Below are positions 17,973-26,938 of a DNA stretch of 64,000 nucleotides, in pieces; the first letter of the stretch is position 1, and each line of letters begins with the position of its first letter. Origin of the DNA: Paenibacillus sp. HWE-109 (GTDB lineage Bacteria; Bacillota; Bacilli; Paenibacillales; NBRC-103111); contig NZ_CP091881.1 of the NCBI RefSeq assembly GCF_022163125.1, positions 7,455,001-7,519,000 of the forward strand, in the 5' to 3' direction. Made by a program: the position numbers and the translations under genes. A model generated the notes under the pieces. That model was not told where the DNA came from, did not search any database, and saw nothing but the letters and a program-made list of their open reading frames with translations.

Positions 17973-19577
17973 GTGAGGTCAACATTTGGCGGAATAGAAA
18001 TATCAAAGCGCGCATTATTTACACAACAAGCTGCTTTGTCAACAACAGGTCATAATATTGCCAATTCGAATACCAAAGGGTATTCTCGACAAGTTGTGAA
18101 TATGGTAGCATCTATTCCCATTGAATATCCTGGGCTCTCCAGAAGCAACATTCCAGGGCAAATGGGACAAGGTGTAGAGTTTGATAAGATAACCCGAATT
18201 CGCGAAAAGTTTTTGGATGATCAGTTTCATAATGAGAACAAAAATTTGGGTGATTGGTCAATTCGGAAAGATACGCTTGATAAGATTGAGACGATTATTA
18301 ATGAACCATCGGATACGGGGATTAGACAGACTGTCGAAGGTTTTTGGAATGCATGGCAAGAGTTAAGTAAATCTCCAGAGAATACTACAGCACGCGTGCT
18401 TGTAAAAGAGCGTGCTCTGGCAATGACAGATGCATTTAATCAAACGTCAAAACAACTGCAAGATCTTTCTTCTGATTTGACTACAAGTATTGGCATAAAA
18501 GCAACTGAAGCTAATACAGCAATAAACCAGATAGCGAAATTAAACGAAGAGATCTATCGCATTGAAGGTCTTGGAGATAGTGCCAATGATTTAAGGGATC
18601 AGCGCGATCTTCTTTTGGACAATCTTTCAAAAATCGTGAATATTACCCACACAGAAGATAGCAACGGATATAATGTGAAGATGGGTACTATCTCACTGGT
18701 AGAAGGTAAAGAAGTAAGTACTACACTTACAACCGAATCACTCATTGCAGCATCATCTGGGGATTTAAATAGCGGTGAAGTATATGGTCTAATTCAATCT
18801 CGAGACAAATATGTAGCAAATTATCAATTTCAACTTGACTCTATGTTGAAAGCGATGGTGCAAGGTGATGTTCAAACCACGCTGCCCAAAGGAGTTGTAA
18901 TTCCTGAGGGTACTACATTATCAGTCTTAAATGCCGATGGAACTACTACATCACAGGTTTTTAGTGGGACTTTGGCGCAAAGAACCCTTACAAATGATTT
19001 GAATGTGACGGTTAAGGGGTTTAATGGGTTACATCAGCTTGGTTATGCGGGTTCAAGTCCTTTGAAATCAGGCATATCTTTTTTCACCCTGAAACCAGGG
19101 GCAAGTGAGTTTAATGCTGCTAGTGTAACTATTAACCCTGATATTCTTAAGGATGCTTCTAATGTTTCATCATCTGCCAGAACTTATATAGATACTGACG
19201 GTGTGGAAAAAGTAGTAAAAGGGAATAATGATATGGCGCTTTTACTTGCGGGCGTTAGGGATAAAAAGGTGAATTTTGATTCCACTTCAGGAGAAGGATC
19301 TATTCTAAAAGATGGTACATTCGATGAATTTTTCCGATCCATTGTTGGACAATTAGGCGTTCAGAGCCAAGAAGCAACTCGACAAGCGACGAATCAGCAA
19401 ACTTTAGTGAATCAGGTTGATTCTAACCGTCAAGGTGTGAGTGGTGTTTCCTTGGATGAAGAAATGTCCAATATGATCAAATATCAGAAAGCTTACGCTG
19501 CCGCTGCTCGTGTAATGACAACTTTTGACGAAATGTTAGATAAAGTTATCAATAGTATGGGGACCGTTGGTAGATAA
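17973..19577 (+). CDS. flgK: Flagellar hook-associated protein 1, FlgK
   Basis: 534 residues from GTG 17973 behind GGGAG. Forms the junction between hook and filament outside the cell; exported by the flagellar apparatus, so no signal peptide. The N-terminus has the rod/hook signature ALSTTGHNIANSNTKGYSRQ and the C-terminus the matching helix (GVSLDEEMSNMIKYQKAYAA then VMTTFDEMLDKVINSMG). The middle (about 250-440) is the variable, surface-exposed part. Between flgN and flgL, as usual. Confidence 0.97.
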   Translation: MRSTFGGIEISKRALFTQQAALSTTGHNIANSNTKGYSRQVVNMVASIPIEYPGLSRSNIPGQMGQGVEFDKITRIREKFLDDQFHNENKNLGDWSIRKDTLDKIETIINEPSDTGIRQTVEGFWNAWQELSKSPENTTARVLVKERALAMTDAFNQTSKQLQDLSSDLTTSIGIKATEANTAINQIAKLNEEIYRIEGLGDSANDLRDQRDLLLDNLSKIVNITHTEDSNGYNVKMGTISLVEGKEVSTTLTTESLIAASSGDLNSGEVYGLIQSRDKYVANYQFQLDSMLKAMVQGDVQTTLPKGVVIPEGTTLSVLNADGTTTSQVFSGTLAQRTLTNDLNVTVKGFNGLHQLGYAGSSPLKSGISFFTLKPGASEFNAASVTINPDILKDASNVSSSARTYIDTDGVEKVVKGNNDMALLLAGVRDKKVNFDSTSGEGSILKDGTFDEFFRSIVGQLGVQSQEATRQATNQQTLVNQVDSNRQGVSGVSLDEEMSNMIKYQKAYAAAARVMTTFDEMLDKVINSMGTVGR

Positions 19578-19615
19578 TATCCATAAATATTAAGGGAACG
19601 AGGTGATTCTGCTTC

Positions 19616-20512
19616 ATGACTACTCGAGTAACGCAAGGTATGATGAATAATCAATTACTTCGTAATGTTAATGCTAACCTGTTGAGGATGAACGAAAATC
19701 AGAATCAATTATCTACGGGCCGAAAAATAAATAAAGCCTCTGATGATCCTGTTGGAATTAGCTTTTCTCTACGTTACAGAAGCGAAGGATCAGCTAATGA
19801 ACAGTACAAAACGAATGCAGATACTGCTGTGTCATGGCTGGATTACACAGATACCACTCTAAACCAAGCTACAACTGTCATGCAACGGGTTCGTGAATTA
19901 ACTATAGCGGCTGCGAATGGAACGAACTCTCAAGCAGCATTGGATGCAACTAAGAAAGAGATAGATCAGCTTAAAGAACAAATGATTACAATAGGAAACA
20001 GTCAATTTAATGGAAAATATGTATTTAATGGGCAATTAACGGATAAACAACCATACTCACTAACTTTCCCTGAGGCAGATATTGTTGACCAAGGCGAAAT
20101 TAAATTTGATATTGGTGTTGGTGTTCGGGTACCGGCAAATGTTACTGGGGATAAAATTTTTGGATCGCCAGGGGATAGTGATAATATTTTTCGGGTTCTG
20201 AAGGATCTTTCAGCTGCTTTAGGGTCTGGCAACCAACCGGCAATCGGTGCTATTGTAGGGCGACTGGATTCACGTAATGAAGCATTCCTACAAGCTAGGG
20301 CCGATGTAGGTGCTAGACAGAACAGAATTGAACTAGCTCAAGCACGACTTGAGGATATTAGCATGAACCTGCAAACTTTGCAGGCTAAAGCGGAAGATGC
20401 TGATATACCAGGCGTTATAACAAATTTAAAAACGGATGAGAATGTTTATAATGCTTCTCTATCTGTAGGCGCTAAGATCATAAGTACAAGTTTAGTTGAT
20501 TTCCTTCGTTAG
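19616..20512 (+). CDS. flgL: Flagellar hook-associated protein 3, FlgL
   Basis: 298 residues from ATG 19616 behind AACGAGGTGATT. Flagellin-like junction protein joining FlgK to the filament. The N-terminal flagellin-type helix is clear (QLSTGRKINKASDDPVGIS), and the C-terminal helix (TNLKTDENVYNASLSVGAKI) ends VDFLR. The length matches Bacillus FlgL. Follows flgK by 38 bp. Confidence 0.97.
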   Translation: MTTRVTQGMMNNQLLRNVNANLLRMNENQNQLSTGRKINKASDDPVGISFSLRYRSEGSANEQYKTNADTAVSWLDYTDTTLNQATTVMQRVRELTIAAANGTNSQAALDATKKEIDQLKEQMITIGNSQFNGKYVFNGQLTDKQPYSLTFPEADIVDQGEIKFDIGVGVRVPANVTGDKIFGSPGDSDNIFRVLKDLSAALGSGNQPAIGAIVGRLDSRNEAFLQARADVGARQNRIELAQARLEDISMNLQTLQAKAEDADIPGVITNLKTDENVYNASLSVGAKIISTSLVDFLR

Positions 20513-20524
20513 GAGCTGCAGTCC

Positions 20525-21091
20525 ATGCCTATTCCACAAATACAAATGCATTTACAAAATGCTCGGTTAGGTATTGATGCCGACATTGGTGTTCAGGATA
20601 TCAAACAGCCCAAAGCTACCTTTGAAATCACAACACAGAGTCCGCGGCTTGAAATACATTCCGAAAAAAGTAAGCTTTATATTGACTCTAGTAAAGCATG
20701 GGACGCACTTGGACATGGGCCTGCTCTCCAAACGTTTAGTAAAATCTACTCAAGAGCTCATGATGTAGCCCTGCAAGGAATTGCTAAAATAGTGGAAGAC
20801 GGCAATCGTTTAGCGGCAATTCACCATGGTGGAAATGCAATCGCGGAGATTGCGAAAGAAAAAGGTGCTGAATTTTTCGAGTTTGAATTTATGGGGGAAG
20901 CCTCCATTGATAATGTAGATCTGAACTATGATCCTGGTAGTATAGATATTCAGGTTGAGGAAGGGAAAGTGAATATAAACTCACATCCTAATGCTCCGGA
21001 AATTAATTACACACGAGGAAAACTTGATATCTACATGATTCAGTATCCAAAAGTCGAGATCATTCCTCCACAAATTGATGTCAAAGGGTAA
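20525..21091 (+). CDS. yviE: YviE-like DUF6470 protein
   Basis: 188 residues from ATG 20525, 12 bp after flgL with AGGAGCTG upstream. Soluble, no signal peptide; repeated beta-type segments built around IQMHLQNARLGID, TQSPRLEIHSE and PGSIDIQVEEGKVNINSHP. It corresponds to the Bacillus yviE position between flgL and fliW. Function is unknown; conserved linkage suggests a filament-assembly role. A terminator follows. Confidence 0.85.
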   Translation: MPIPQIQMHLQNARLGIDADIGVQDIKQPKATFEITTQSPRLEIHSEKSKLYIDSSKAWDALGHGPALQTFSKIYSRAHDVALQGIAKIVEDGNRLAAIHHGGNAIAEIAKEKGAEFFEFEFMGEASIDNVDLNYDPGSIDIQVEEGKVNINSHPNAPEINYTRGKLDIYMIQYPKVEIIPPQIDVKG

Positions 21092-21154
21092 ACATTTACT
21101 AGTTATCAAACTTGTGGTTATAATTATTAAATATGAAAACCTATATTTTATTAG

Positions 21155-21196
21155 AAAAATGAATGCTATGGCTTAGGCTATAGCATTCATTTTTTA
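21155..21196 (+). terminator. Terminator between yviE and fliW
   Basis: Long stem AAAAATGAATGCTAT / ATAGCATTCATTTTT with a short GGCTTAGGCT-type apex, ending in TTTTTT. Near-symmetric, so possibly bidirectional. fliW starts only 15 bp later, so fliW and csrA depend on read-through or an unseen promoter. Confidence 0.85.
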
Positions 21197-21210
21197 GGAA
21201 GGATAACCTA

Positions 21211-21633
21211 ATGTCTCAACTATTACATGAAAAAATTATCTATTTTAAGGGAAGTATTCTAGGTTTCGAGGAATATGATGAATTTTCAATATCTCTTATA
21301 GAAGAAAACAGCGCATATGCTTATTTACAAAGTTTACAGGATGAAAGTATTGCCTTTCTAGTCATTGCGCCGTTCGTTTTCTTTCCAGATTATTCTTTTG
21401 AAATTGACGAGAAGGATAAACAGTGGCTTGACCTTACAATTGAGGAAGATTTGCTTGTTTTTAACACCGTCACAATTAAAGAGCCTTTCACAGAGTCCAC
21501 TGTAAATCTACTTGCTCCCTTAGTTATAAATATAGCGAATGGAAAAGCCCGGCAAATCGTACTGCCTCCTAAGTCTAACTACGGGACTGCAGTTCTCCTT
21601 ATTAACCAAGCATCTGAAGAAAGCGGTGAGTAG
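21211..21633 (+). CDS. fliW: Flagellar assembly factor FliW
   Basis: 140 residues from ATG 21211 behind TAGGAAGG, partly inside the terminator tail. FliW binds flagellin and, when flagellin is exported, binds CsrA and relieves its block on hag translation. Family pattern visible: F-KGSILGFEEYDEFSI at the N-terminus and LLAPLVINIANGKARQIVL near residue 110. Followed by csrA 2 bp later and hag, giving the complete FliW-CsrA-Hag homeostasis switch. Confidence 0.96.
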   Translation: MSQLLHEKIIYFKGSILGFEEYDEFSISLIEENSAYAYLQSLQDESIAFLVIAPFVFFPDYSFEIDEKDKQWLDLTIEEDLLVFNTVTIKEPFTESTVNLLAPLVINIANGKARQIVLPPKSNYGTAVLLINQASEESGE

Positions 21634-21635
21634 CG

Positions 21636-21866
21636 GTGCTTATTCTAACAAGAAAAAAAGGCCAATCGATTATTATTAATAATAATATTGAAATAATAAT
21701 CTCAGCTATTGATGGCGACCAAGTGAAGATTGGCATTAATGCGCCGGTAGATGTTAATATATTGCGCAAGGAAGTATATGATGCTGTGCAGCAAAGTAAT
21801 AAAGAAGCTATTAGTGGGAAAATCGCTTTAGAAGACTTAAACAAACTTAGAAACCATAAAAAATAA
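21636..21866 (+). CDS. csrA: Translational regulator CsrA
   Basis: 76 residues from GTG 21636, two bases after the fliW stop, with GCGGTGAG as ribosome site. RNA-binding protein that blocks hag translation at GGA motifs. The core MLILTRKKGQSIII, then INAPVDVNILRKEVYDAV, is standard. The C-terminal tail (EDLNKLRNHKK) matches long Bacillales CsrA, the part FliW contacts. Binding-site-like GGA hairpins lie 70 bp downstream in the hag leader. Confidence 0.96.
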   Translation: MLILTRKKGQSIIINNNIEIIISAIDGDQVKIGINAPVDVNILRKEVYDAVQQSNKEAISGKIALEDLNKLRNHKK

Positions 21867-21883
21867 TTTTTTTCACATTACTA

Positions 21884-21911
21884 TAAAGTGTTAGGGGTAT
21901 AATGCCGATAA
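21884..21911 (+). promoter_or_regulatory. Sigma-D promoter for flagellin
   Basis: TAAA at 21884-21887, 16 bp, GCCGATAA at 21904-21911. Both boxes near-consensus for sigma-D. Transcription should start near 21918, giving a 60-nt leader. Confidence 0.92.
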
Positions 21912-21918
21912 AGATTAT

Positions 21919-21970
21919 GTAGGGCATGAACCTACCCACATGGAAGTGGAAAACCATAATTCAAGGAGGA
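21919..21970 (+). promoter_or_regulatory. hag leader with CsrA-type GGA hairpin and Shine-Dalgarno GGA
   Basis: A 5' hairpin GTAGG / CCTAC (21919-21935) sits at the predicted transcript start. Next, CCAC-ATGGAA-GTGG (21936-21949) presents GGA in its loop, the classic CsrA site. A second GGA lies in the Shine-Dalgarno AAGGAGG at 21963-21969. Two-site layout as in Bacillus hag. Confidence 0.7.
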
Positions 21971-21977
21971 ATATCAA

Positions 21978-22790
21978 ATGATTATCAATCACAATCTTGC
22001 AGCTTTGAACACGTACAACAAGCTTACTATCAACAACGCAGGTGCTGGTAAATCCATGGAGAAACTTTCTTCAGGTATGCGTATTAACCGTGCAGGCGAC
22101 GATGCAGCAGGTCTTGCAATCTCCGAAAAAATGCGTGCACAAATTCGTGGTTTGGATCAAGCATCTCGTAACTCACAAGATGGTATCTCTTTGATTCAAA
22201 CAGCTGAGGGTGCACTTAGCGAAACTCATTCAATTCTCCAACGTATGCGTGAACTTGCTGTTCAATCGAACAACGACACATACACAACTTCAGATCGTCA
22301 AAAGTTAGGTTCAGAAGTAGTTCAATTGCAAAACGAAATTAACCGTATTGCTTCCCAAACTGAGTTCAATACTAAGAAATTGCTTAACAGTGGTATCTCC
22401 GTAACGTTCCAAGTTGGAGCTAACTCTGGTCAAACAATCGGTATGAGCATTAACAAAATGGTTGTAACTGCACTGATCGGAGCTAAAATTGGTTCCACAT
22501 TCAGTTCTGCTACATTCAGCTCAGTAATTGCAAACATCAACAGCGGTATCAACACAGTGTCCAAAGAGCGTGCAAACCTCGGGGCATACCAAAACCGTCT
22601 TGAGCACACTATCAATAACTTGAACACTTCTTCTGAAAATCTTACAGCTGCTGAGTCCCGTATTCGTGACGTAGACATGGCGAAAGAAATGATGAACTTC
22701 ACTAAAAACAACATTCTTTCCCAAGCTGCACAAGCGATGTTGGCACAAGCAAACCAAGCTCCACAAGGTGTTCTTCAATTGCTTCGTTAA
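21978..22790 (+). CDS. hag: Flagellin Hag, short form
   Basis: 270 residues from ATG 21978 behind CAAGGAGG. Builds the filament after export by the flagellar apparatus. The N-terminal D0/D1 helix is standard (MEKLSSGMRINRAGDDAAGL) and so is the C-terminal one (AESRIRDVDMAKEMMNFTKN, ending QGVLQLLR). The variable centre is very short (about 140-190), so domains D2/D3 are almost absent. That loop is rich in Ser and Thr (STFSSATFSSV), the probable sites for the sugar added by the Maf proteins encoded just downstream. Confidence 0.97.
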   Translation: MIINHNLAALNTYNKLTINNAGAGKSMEKLSSGMRINRAGDDAAGLAISEKMRAQIRGLDQASRNSQDGISLIQTAEGALSETHSILQRMRELAVQSNNDTYTTSDRQKLGSEVVQLQNEINRIASQTEFNTKKLLNSGISVTFQVGANSGQTIGMSINKMVVTALIGAKIGSTFSSATFSSVIANINSGINTVSKERANLGAYQNRLEHTINNLNTSSENLTAAESRIRDVDMAKEMMNFTKNNILSQAAQAMLAQANQAPQGVLQLLR

Positions 22791-22814
22791 AATTAAGAAT
22801 GTTTTTTCGAAAAA

Positions 22815-22843
22815 GCCAACTGAATATCAGGTTGGCTTTTTTT
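22815..22843 (+). terminator. Terminator after hag
   Basis: GCCAACTGA / TCAGGTTGGC stem, loop ATA, followed by TTTTTTT. Separates hag from the glycosylation genes. Confidence 0.9.
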
Positions 22844-22887
22844 ATAACTAAAAAAGGGTTAGAATCAAAAGAATGGTGGAGGCAACT

Positions 22888-23184
22888 ATGCTTGAATTTA
22901 AGACGTTGCAAGAAAATGTGCATCAAATCTGTTATGCCTTGTATCGTTATGAAATAAAGAGCGGGTTGAGTCTCTTGGAATCAACTATTCCTGAAATTAG
23001 TCGCTTTTTAAGCCAGCAAATTATTTCTGAAGAAAACTTGAGAGACATAAATCAATTGCTACAAATGATTTTCTTAGCTGTTGAAAAAAAAGATTTTATA
23101 GTTGCTGCTGACCTTTTAAAATATGAATTTCTTGAAGGAAAATTGCTTGTAGCTAGTTCATCGGCAGTCAGGAGAGAGTCATGA
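22888..23184 (+). CDS. Small helical protein preceding Maf, paralog of 25188-25544
   Basis: 98 residues from ATG 22888, chosen because GGTGGAGG lies at 22875-22882; an ATG at 22873 lacks a ribosome site. All-helical, soluble, no cysteine pair motifs. Its C-terminal segment (LLQMIFLAVEKKDFIVAADL) resembles LLKLSEALEQQDFVTLCDLL in the small protein before the second Maf. Stop overlaps the maf start (ATGA), so the two are translationally coupled. Family unknown to me; a Maf-dedicated chaperone or adaptor is inference. Confidence 0.75.
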   Translation: MLEFKTLQENVHQICYALYRYEIKSGLSLLESTIPEISRFLSQQIISEENLRDINQLLQMIFLAVEKKDFIVAADLLKYEFLEGKLLVASSSAVRRES

Positions 23185-25184
23185 CACATTATAATAAAAA
23201 TGCATCGTTCTTGACCGAATATAATCAATGGCTGTTGCATCATATGGAACAATTAAATACAGATGATCTTGAATTTGTAAGAGTTAAAGATGATATTGCC
23301 TTTAAATTAACTGACGAGCAGGGAAATGAATTCTTTACAGCAAGCATATATGATCCAACATTTGAAGCAACGCAATTCCTTGATGGCGTAAATTTCGACA
23401 ATACTGGTTACATTATTATGGGCATGGGTTCTTCAGCCATCATAAAACAAATACTCGAAAATAAAACCGAGGCTGCCTGGGTTTTAATTATAGAAAAAGA
23501 CACGGCTCTTGTTAAGAAGTTCTTAGAGGAGATTGATCTTTCACCTTATCTTGAAGGGAAATTGCAGAAAGTAATTATCCTTACTGAACTGATGGGTGAT
23601 CTGTCTGTCGTTTTAAATCAATATCTGATTTCACTTGTAGGGTACTATTTCTTGAGTACCGATTTATTACGTACTTTCTCCAGTTATCGAAAAGATGTTA
23701 AGTTCTATGAAGATGCAATTGTTGATATTGTTAACCATTTACGTACACATATGACTTCTATGGGGAATTCTCTAGAAGACACATTGATGGGAATGCGTAA
23801 TGAATTGGCGAATATGCCAATTACACTTAAATCTCACAAACTAGACGATATAAAAGATAAATTCAAAGGTAAACCTATCATATGTGTTGCCTCCGGACCT
23901 TCATTAGATAAACAATTGCCTCTGCTAAAGAGGATTAAAGGAAAGGCGCTCATAATAAGTGCTGAATCAGCATTTCGAGTGCTGCTTAAAAATGGGATCG
24001 CTCCAGATATTGTATGTATTCTAGAGCGTGGAGAAAATTCTTATGAACTCAGCATCAAGGATGTTGAGATTCCGGATGAGACAGCACTTATCGCTCTGAC
24101 TCTAATGGATGCAAGAATTCCTAGAGCATGGAATCAATATGTTATCCCGGTGTTTAAGGAAAACATTGCACATAGTCGTCTTATGAATCAGGCCGTTGGT
24201 GATATTGGGTCATTGTATAATGGCAGCTCAGTTGCTCATTTGAATTACTCATTAGCTATTCACTTAGGTGGTAGTCCGATTGTCTTTATCGGTCAAGATC
24301 TAGCTTATTCAGAAGAGGGTAATACCCACAGCAAAGACAGCTTCTACGTGGATCAAGAAGATATGAATATGACCAATGAACAACGTAAGCAGATTAAAGA
24401 TAGTTTGGAAGATGATCAAAGCTTCTTTAATAAAACGGTTTATGTAGACGGGTATTATGGTGGACAAGTTAAAACGAGAGAGCTTTGGCGACAATTTCTC
24501 TTTTGGATGGAACACATGATAAGCATCATGCCTGGTCCTTTGGTAATTAACGCAACTGAAGGCGGAGCTGATATTAAGGGAACGCTGAAAATGCCATTTC
24601 AGGAAGTGGTTAATGAATATTGCGACGACCGTATTCTCTCAATCCCTGAATTGTTCGAACAATTACCAGCGGTTTCAACAAATGAAGAGTTATATATAAG
24701 ATTAAAAGAAGCAATTACTTTCCTTAATGCTCAATTAAGTGAGATGGAAAGAGTTAGTGCTTTTTCAGATGAGATATTAAGCTCGATAGATTCTTTACAA
24801 GCTGAACTAGCTGATTCTCAAGAAGGATCAATTGAGTTCTTACAAATTAAAGCAAGCCGAATTTTACGTAATGTAGAGCATGTCTTAAGGGAAGTACTCA
24901 AAGATCCATTTCAAACTTTCTTTTTCCGTCCATTACTATCGAATTATCATGTAAAAATTAACCCAATTTCTCGTGTATCTTCAGTAGAACGGCTGCAACA
25001 AATATTAACGCATCAAGCTTATTTTATGAAGAGATTAATACTAGGCAGCAAGCAAGTTATAGATGTATATGATAATGGCGTCAACAAAGCAGTCATTGAA
25101 CTAGGATTTAATAGTGAAGAGCTATTCTTAGATGCAAAACCAAAATGGGAAGTTCCCGACTGGGATGAAGGAGAGAATAATTAA
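23181..25184 (+). CDS. Motility-associated factor glycosyltransferase (Maf, DUF115), long form
   Basis: 667 residues from ATG 23181 behind AGGAGAGAG. Maf proteins transfer nonulosonic acids such as pseudaminic acid from CMP-sugar onto Ser/Thr of flagellin. An N-terminal domain of about 220 residues precedes the DUF115/MptE-like core, seen as IICVASGPSLDKQLPLL near 230 and FIGQDLAYSEEG near 370; a helical C-terminal third follows (about 500-667). Soluble, no signal peptide. Directly beside hag and pse genes, which supports flagellin as substrate. Confidence 0.9.
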   Translation: MTHYNKNASFLTEYNQWLLHHMEQLNTDDLEFVRVKDDIAFKLTDEQGNEFFTASIYDPTFEATQFLDGVNFDNTGYIIMGMGSSAIIKQILENKTEAAWVLIIEKDTALVKKFLEEIDLSPYLEGKLQKVIILTELMGDLSVVLNQYLISLVGYYFLSTDLLRTFSSYRKDVKFYEDAIVDIVNHLRTHMTSMGNSLEDTLMGMRNELANMPITLKSHKLDDIKDKFKGKPIICVASGPSLDKQLPLLKRIKGKALIISAESAFRVLLKNGIAPDIVCILERGENSYELSIKDVEIPDETALIALTLMDARIPRAWNQYVIPVFKENIAHSRLMNQAVGDIGSLYNGSSVAHLNYSLAIHLGGSPIVFIGQDLAYSEEGNTHSKDSFYVDQEDMNMTNEQRKQIKDSLEDDQSFFNKTVYVDGYYGGQVKTRELWRQFLFWMEHMISIMPGPLVINATEGGADIKGTLKMPFQEVVNEYCDDRILSIPELFEQLPAVSTNEELYIRLKEAITFLNAQLSEMERVSAFSDEILSSIDSLQAELADSQEGSIEFLQIKASRILRNVEHVLREVLKDPFQTFFFRPLLSNYHVKINPISRVSSVERLQQILTHQAYFMKRLILGSKQVIDVYDNGVNKAVIELGFNSEELFLDAKPKWEVPDWDEGENN

Positions 25185-25187
25185 ATT

Positions 25188-25544
25188 ATGCAAGATCAAT
25201 TAATTCAAGAAACCATAGAAAGTATGAAAGATTACGTACCTAAACTACTAGTTGCGTCTGAGAAAATTGCTTTTGATATCCAATCCAATGAAGGAGTTTG
25301 GGTCGAAACCTTTATTTCATATTTGGAAGGGGTGCACTGGGTAGCTACAGCCATCACGGGTATACAACAAATAGATCCAGAACTTTTATCAGATATGGAT
25401 GTTAATAGTTTAGGCGAAATTCTACTAAAATTATCTGAGGCCTTAGAACAACAGGATTTCGTTACCTTATGTGATTTATTGCAGTTTGAAATGCAACCAT
25501 TACTCAAGTCTTACGATGAAAATTTGAGGGGAATTGTGAATTGA
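25188..25544 (+). CDS. Small helical protein preceding the second Maf
   Basis: 118 residues from ATG 25188, 3 bp after the first maf, with GAAGGAGAG in its end. All-helical and acidic. The segment EILLKLSEALEQQDFVTLCD resembles the small protein at 22888, suggesting duplication of a small-protein-plus-maf cassette. It overlaps the next gene (TTGA), so coupled translation is likely. I do not know a named family. Confidence 0.75.
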   Translation: MQDQLIQETIESMKDYVPKLLVASEKIAFDIQSNEGVWVETFISYLEGVHWVATAITGIQQIDPELLSDMDVNSLGEILLKLSEALEQQDFVTLCDLLQFEMQPLLKSYDENLRGIVN

Positions 25545-26935
25545 TAAATAGAAAGCACCATATCGAGAGGGTAGATTCACTTGAAAACTCACCGAGGATG
25601 CTGCTTGAAAAGGCGAAAAATGAAATGTGGACGGCCTCCATTCAAATAGGGGATCTTTCACCTTTTTTTCTTCATAGCCGGTACGATCCAGCATCGGAGG
25701 CTGTACGCTTCGCCACATCGCAACTTAGCAATATCGAAAAAGATGTTGTCGAGCAGATTGTTATTTATGGAGTAGGATGTGGGCATCATATCGCTGCTAT
25801 TCTAGAGCAAACGTTGGATCTTCAAGTTTCAATCGAGGTATGGGAGACAAATGTTTCTGGATTTTTAGAAGTTGAACGCTCAGGAGCATTGAACCCAATA
25901 ATCAATAATTCAAGGCTCATGCTTGTTGTCTCCACAGATCTTCATGTTTTTGCGGACCGGGTAAAAATGTGGCAAGAAGGGCGTGTACATGTCATTGTAC
26001 ACGAGCCGTCTCTAAGAGCAGTACCACAACAATTAGAGTCTCTTAAAGGGGTACTGCAAAATTATCAAATGCAACAGAATAGCGCAATTGCTCACCGAGA
26101 ATTGATGCAAGATAATTTCAAAAGAAACACCTTACATTTTTCACCATCCCTTTCTACATTTGAAGTGATCGATTCAGTACCTGCCGTTCTTATTAGTGCA
26201 GGTCCCTCACTGGCCAAAACACTAGACTTGTTACCAAGTGCTGCTGAGCATTGTCTGCTTGGGGCTGTGGGCACTGTTGTCCCCTTGTTGCATAGTAAAG
26301 GTATTCGTCCTGACTTTGTCGTTATGACAGATCCTCATCCAAGAATGCTTGAACAATTAGTGGATTGGGAGATGGAGGATATACCTTTATTTTTCTTAAG
26401 TACGGTCTACTGGGAAGTTGTTGAAAAGTATCGCGGCCCTAAATTTATACTGTTTCAAAACGGTGATGATGCCGCGGAGAAACTGGCACTGCTCCGCAAG
26501 GAGCCATTGGTTCAAACAGGCGGATCAGTTGCTACAACACTCTTCTCGCTTGCTAGATTACTTGGTCTTCATTCAATTTGCTTAGTGGGCCAGGATCTCG
26601 CTTATACTAATAATCATTCACATGTAGAGGGGACACATCTTCACCATCAATGGGAGATGCAAGCCAAAGGGAAAGAAGTAATAGCTTTTGACGGTTATAA
26701 TAAGGTGGTCTCACCTCGCAATTTACTCTTGTATAAGAAATGGTTTGAAGAGCAGGCCCGCGGCAGTTTAGAGACATTTTATAATGCGACAGAAGGTGGA
26801 GCTTACATCGAAGGATTTAAGCACATTACATTCCTGGATTATTTGAAGATAGTAGAAGGGTATGTGGTTAAACAGGCACGGGAATCCTTTCATAGGAAAG
26901 CAACATCTGCAGCTAGAACTGATTCGGAGGCGTGA
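25541..26935 (+). CDS. Second Maf-type glycosyltransferase (DUF115)
   Basis: 464 residues; TTG 25541 overlaps the preceding stop and follows GAGGGG. The core carries VLISAGPSLAKTLDLLP near 217 and CLVGQDLAYTNNHSHVEG near 350, both typical of Maf/DUF115; NATEGGAYIEGF is shared with the first Maf (NATEGGADIKGT). It lacks the long C-terminal helical extension of the first, so the two may differ in sugar or site. Cytoplasmic. Followed by pseB 3 bp later. Confidence 0.88.
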   Translation: MINRKHHIERVDSLENSPRMLLEKAKNEMWTASIQIGDLSPFFLHSRYDPASEAVRFATSQLSNIEKDVVEQIVIYGVGCGHHIAAILEQTLDLQVSIEVWETNVSGFLEVERSGALNPIINNSRLMLVVSTDLHVFADRVKMWQEGRVHVIVHEPSLRAVPQQLESLKGVLQNYQMQQNSAIAHRELMQDNFKRNTLHFSPSLSTFEVIDSVPAVLISAGPSLAKTLDLLPSAAEHCLLGAVGTVVPLLHSKGIRPDFVVMTDPHPRMLEQLVDWEMEDIPLFFLSTVYWEVVEKYRGPKFILFQNGDDAAEKLALLRKEPLVQTGGSVATTLFSLARLLGLHSICLVGQDLAYTNNHSHVEGTHLHHQWEMQAKGKEVIAFDGYNKVVSPRNLLLYKKWFEEQARGSLETFYNATEGGAYIEGFKHITFLDYLKIVEGYVVKQARESFHRKATSAARTDSEA

Positions 26936-26938
26936 ATT

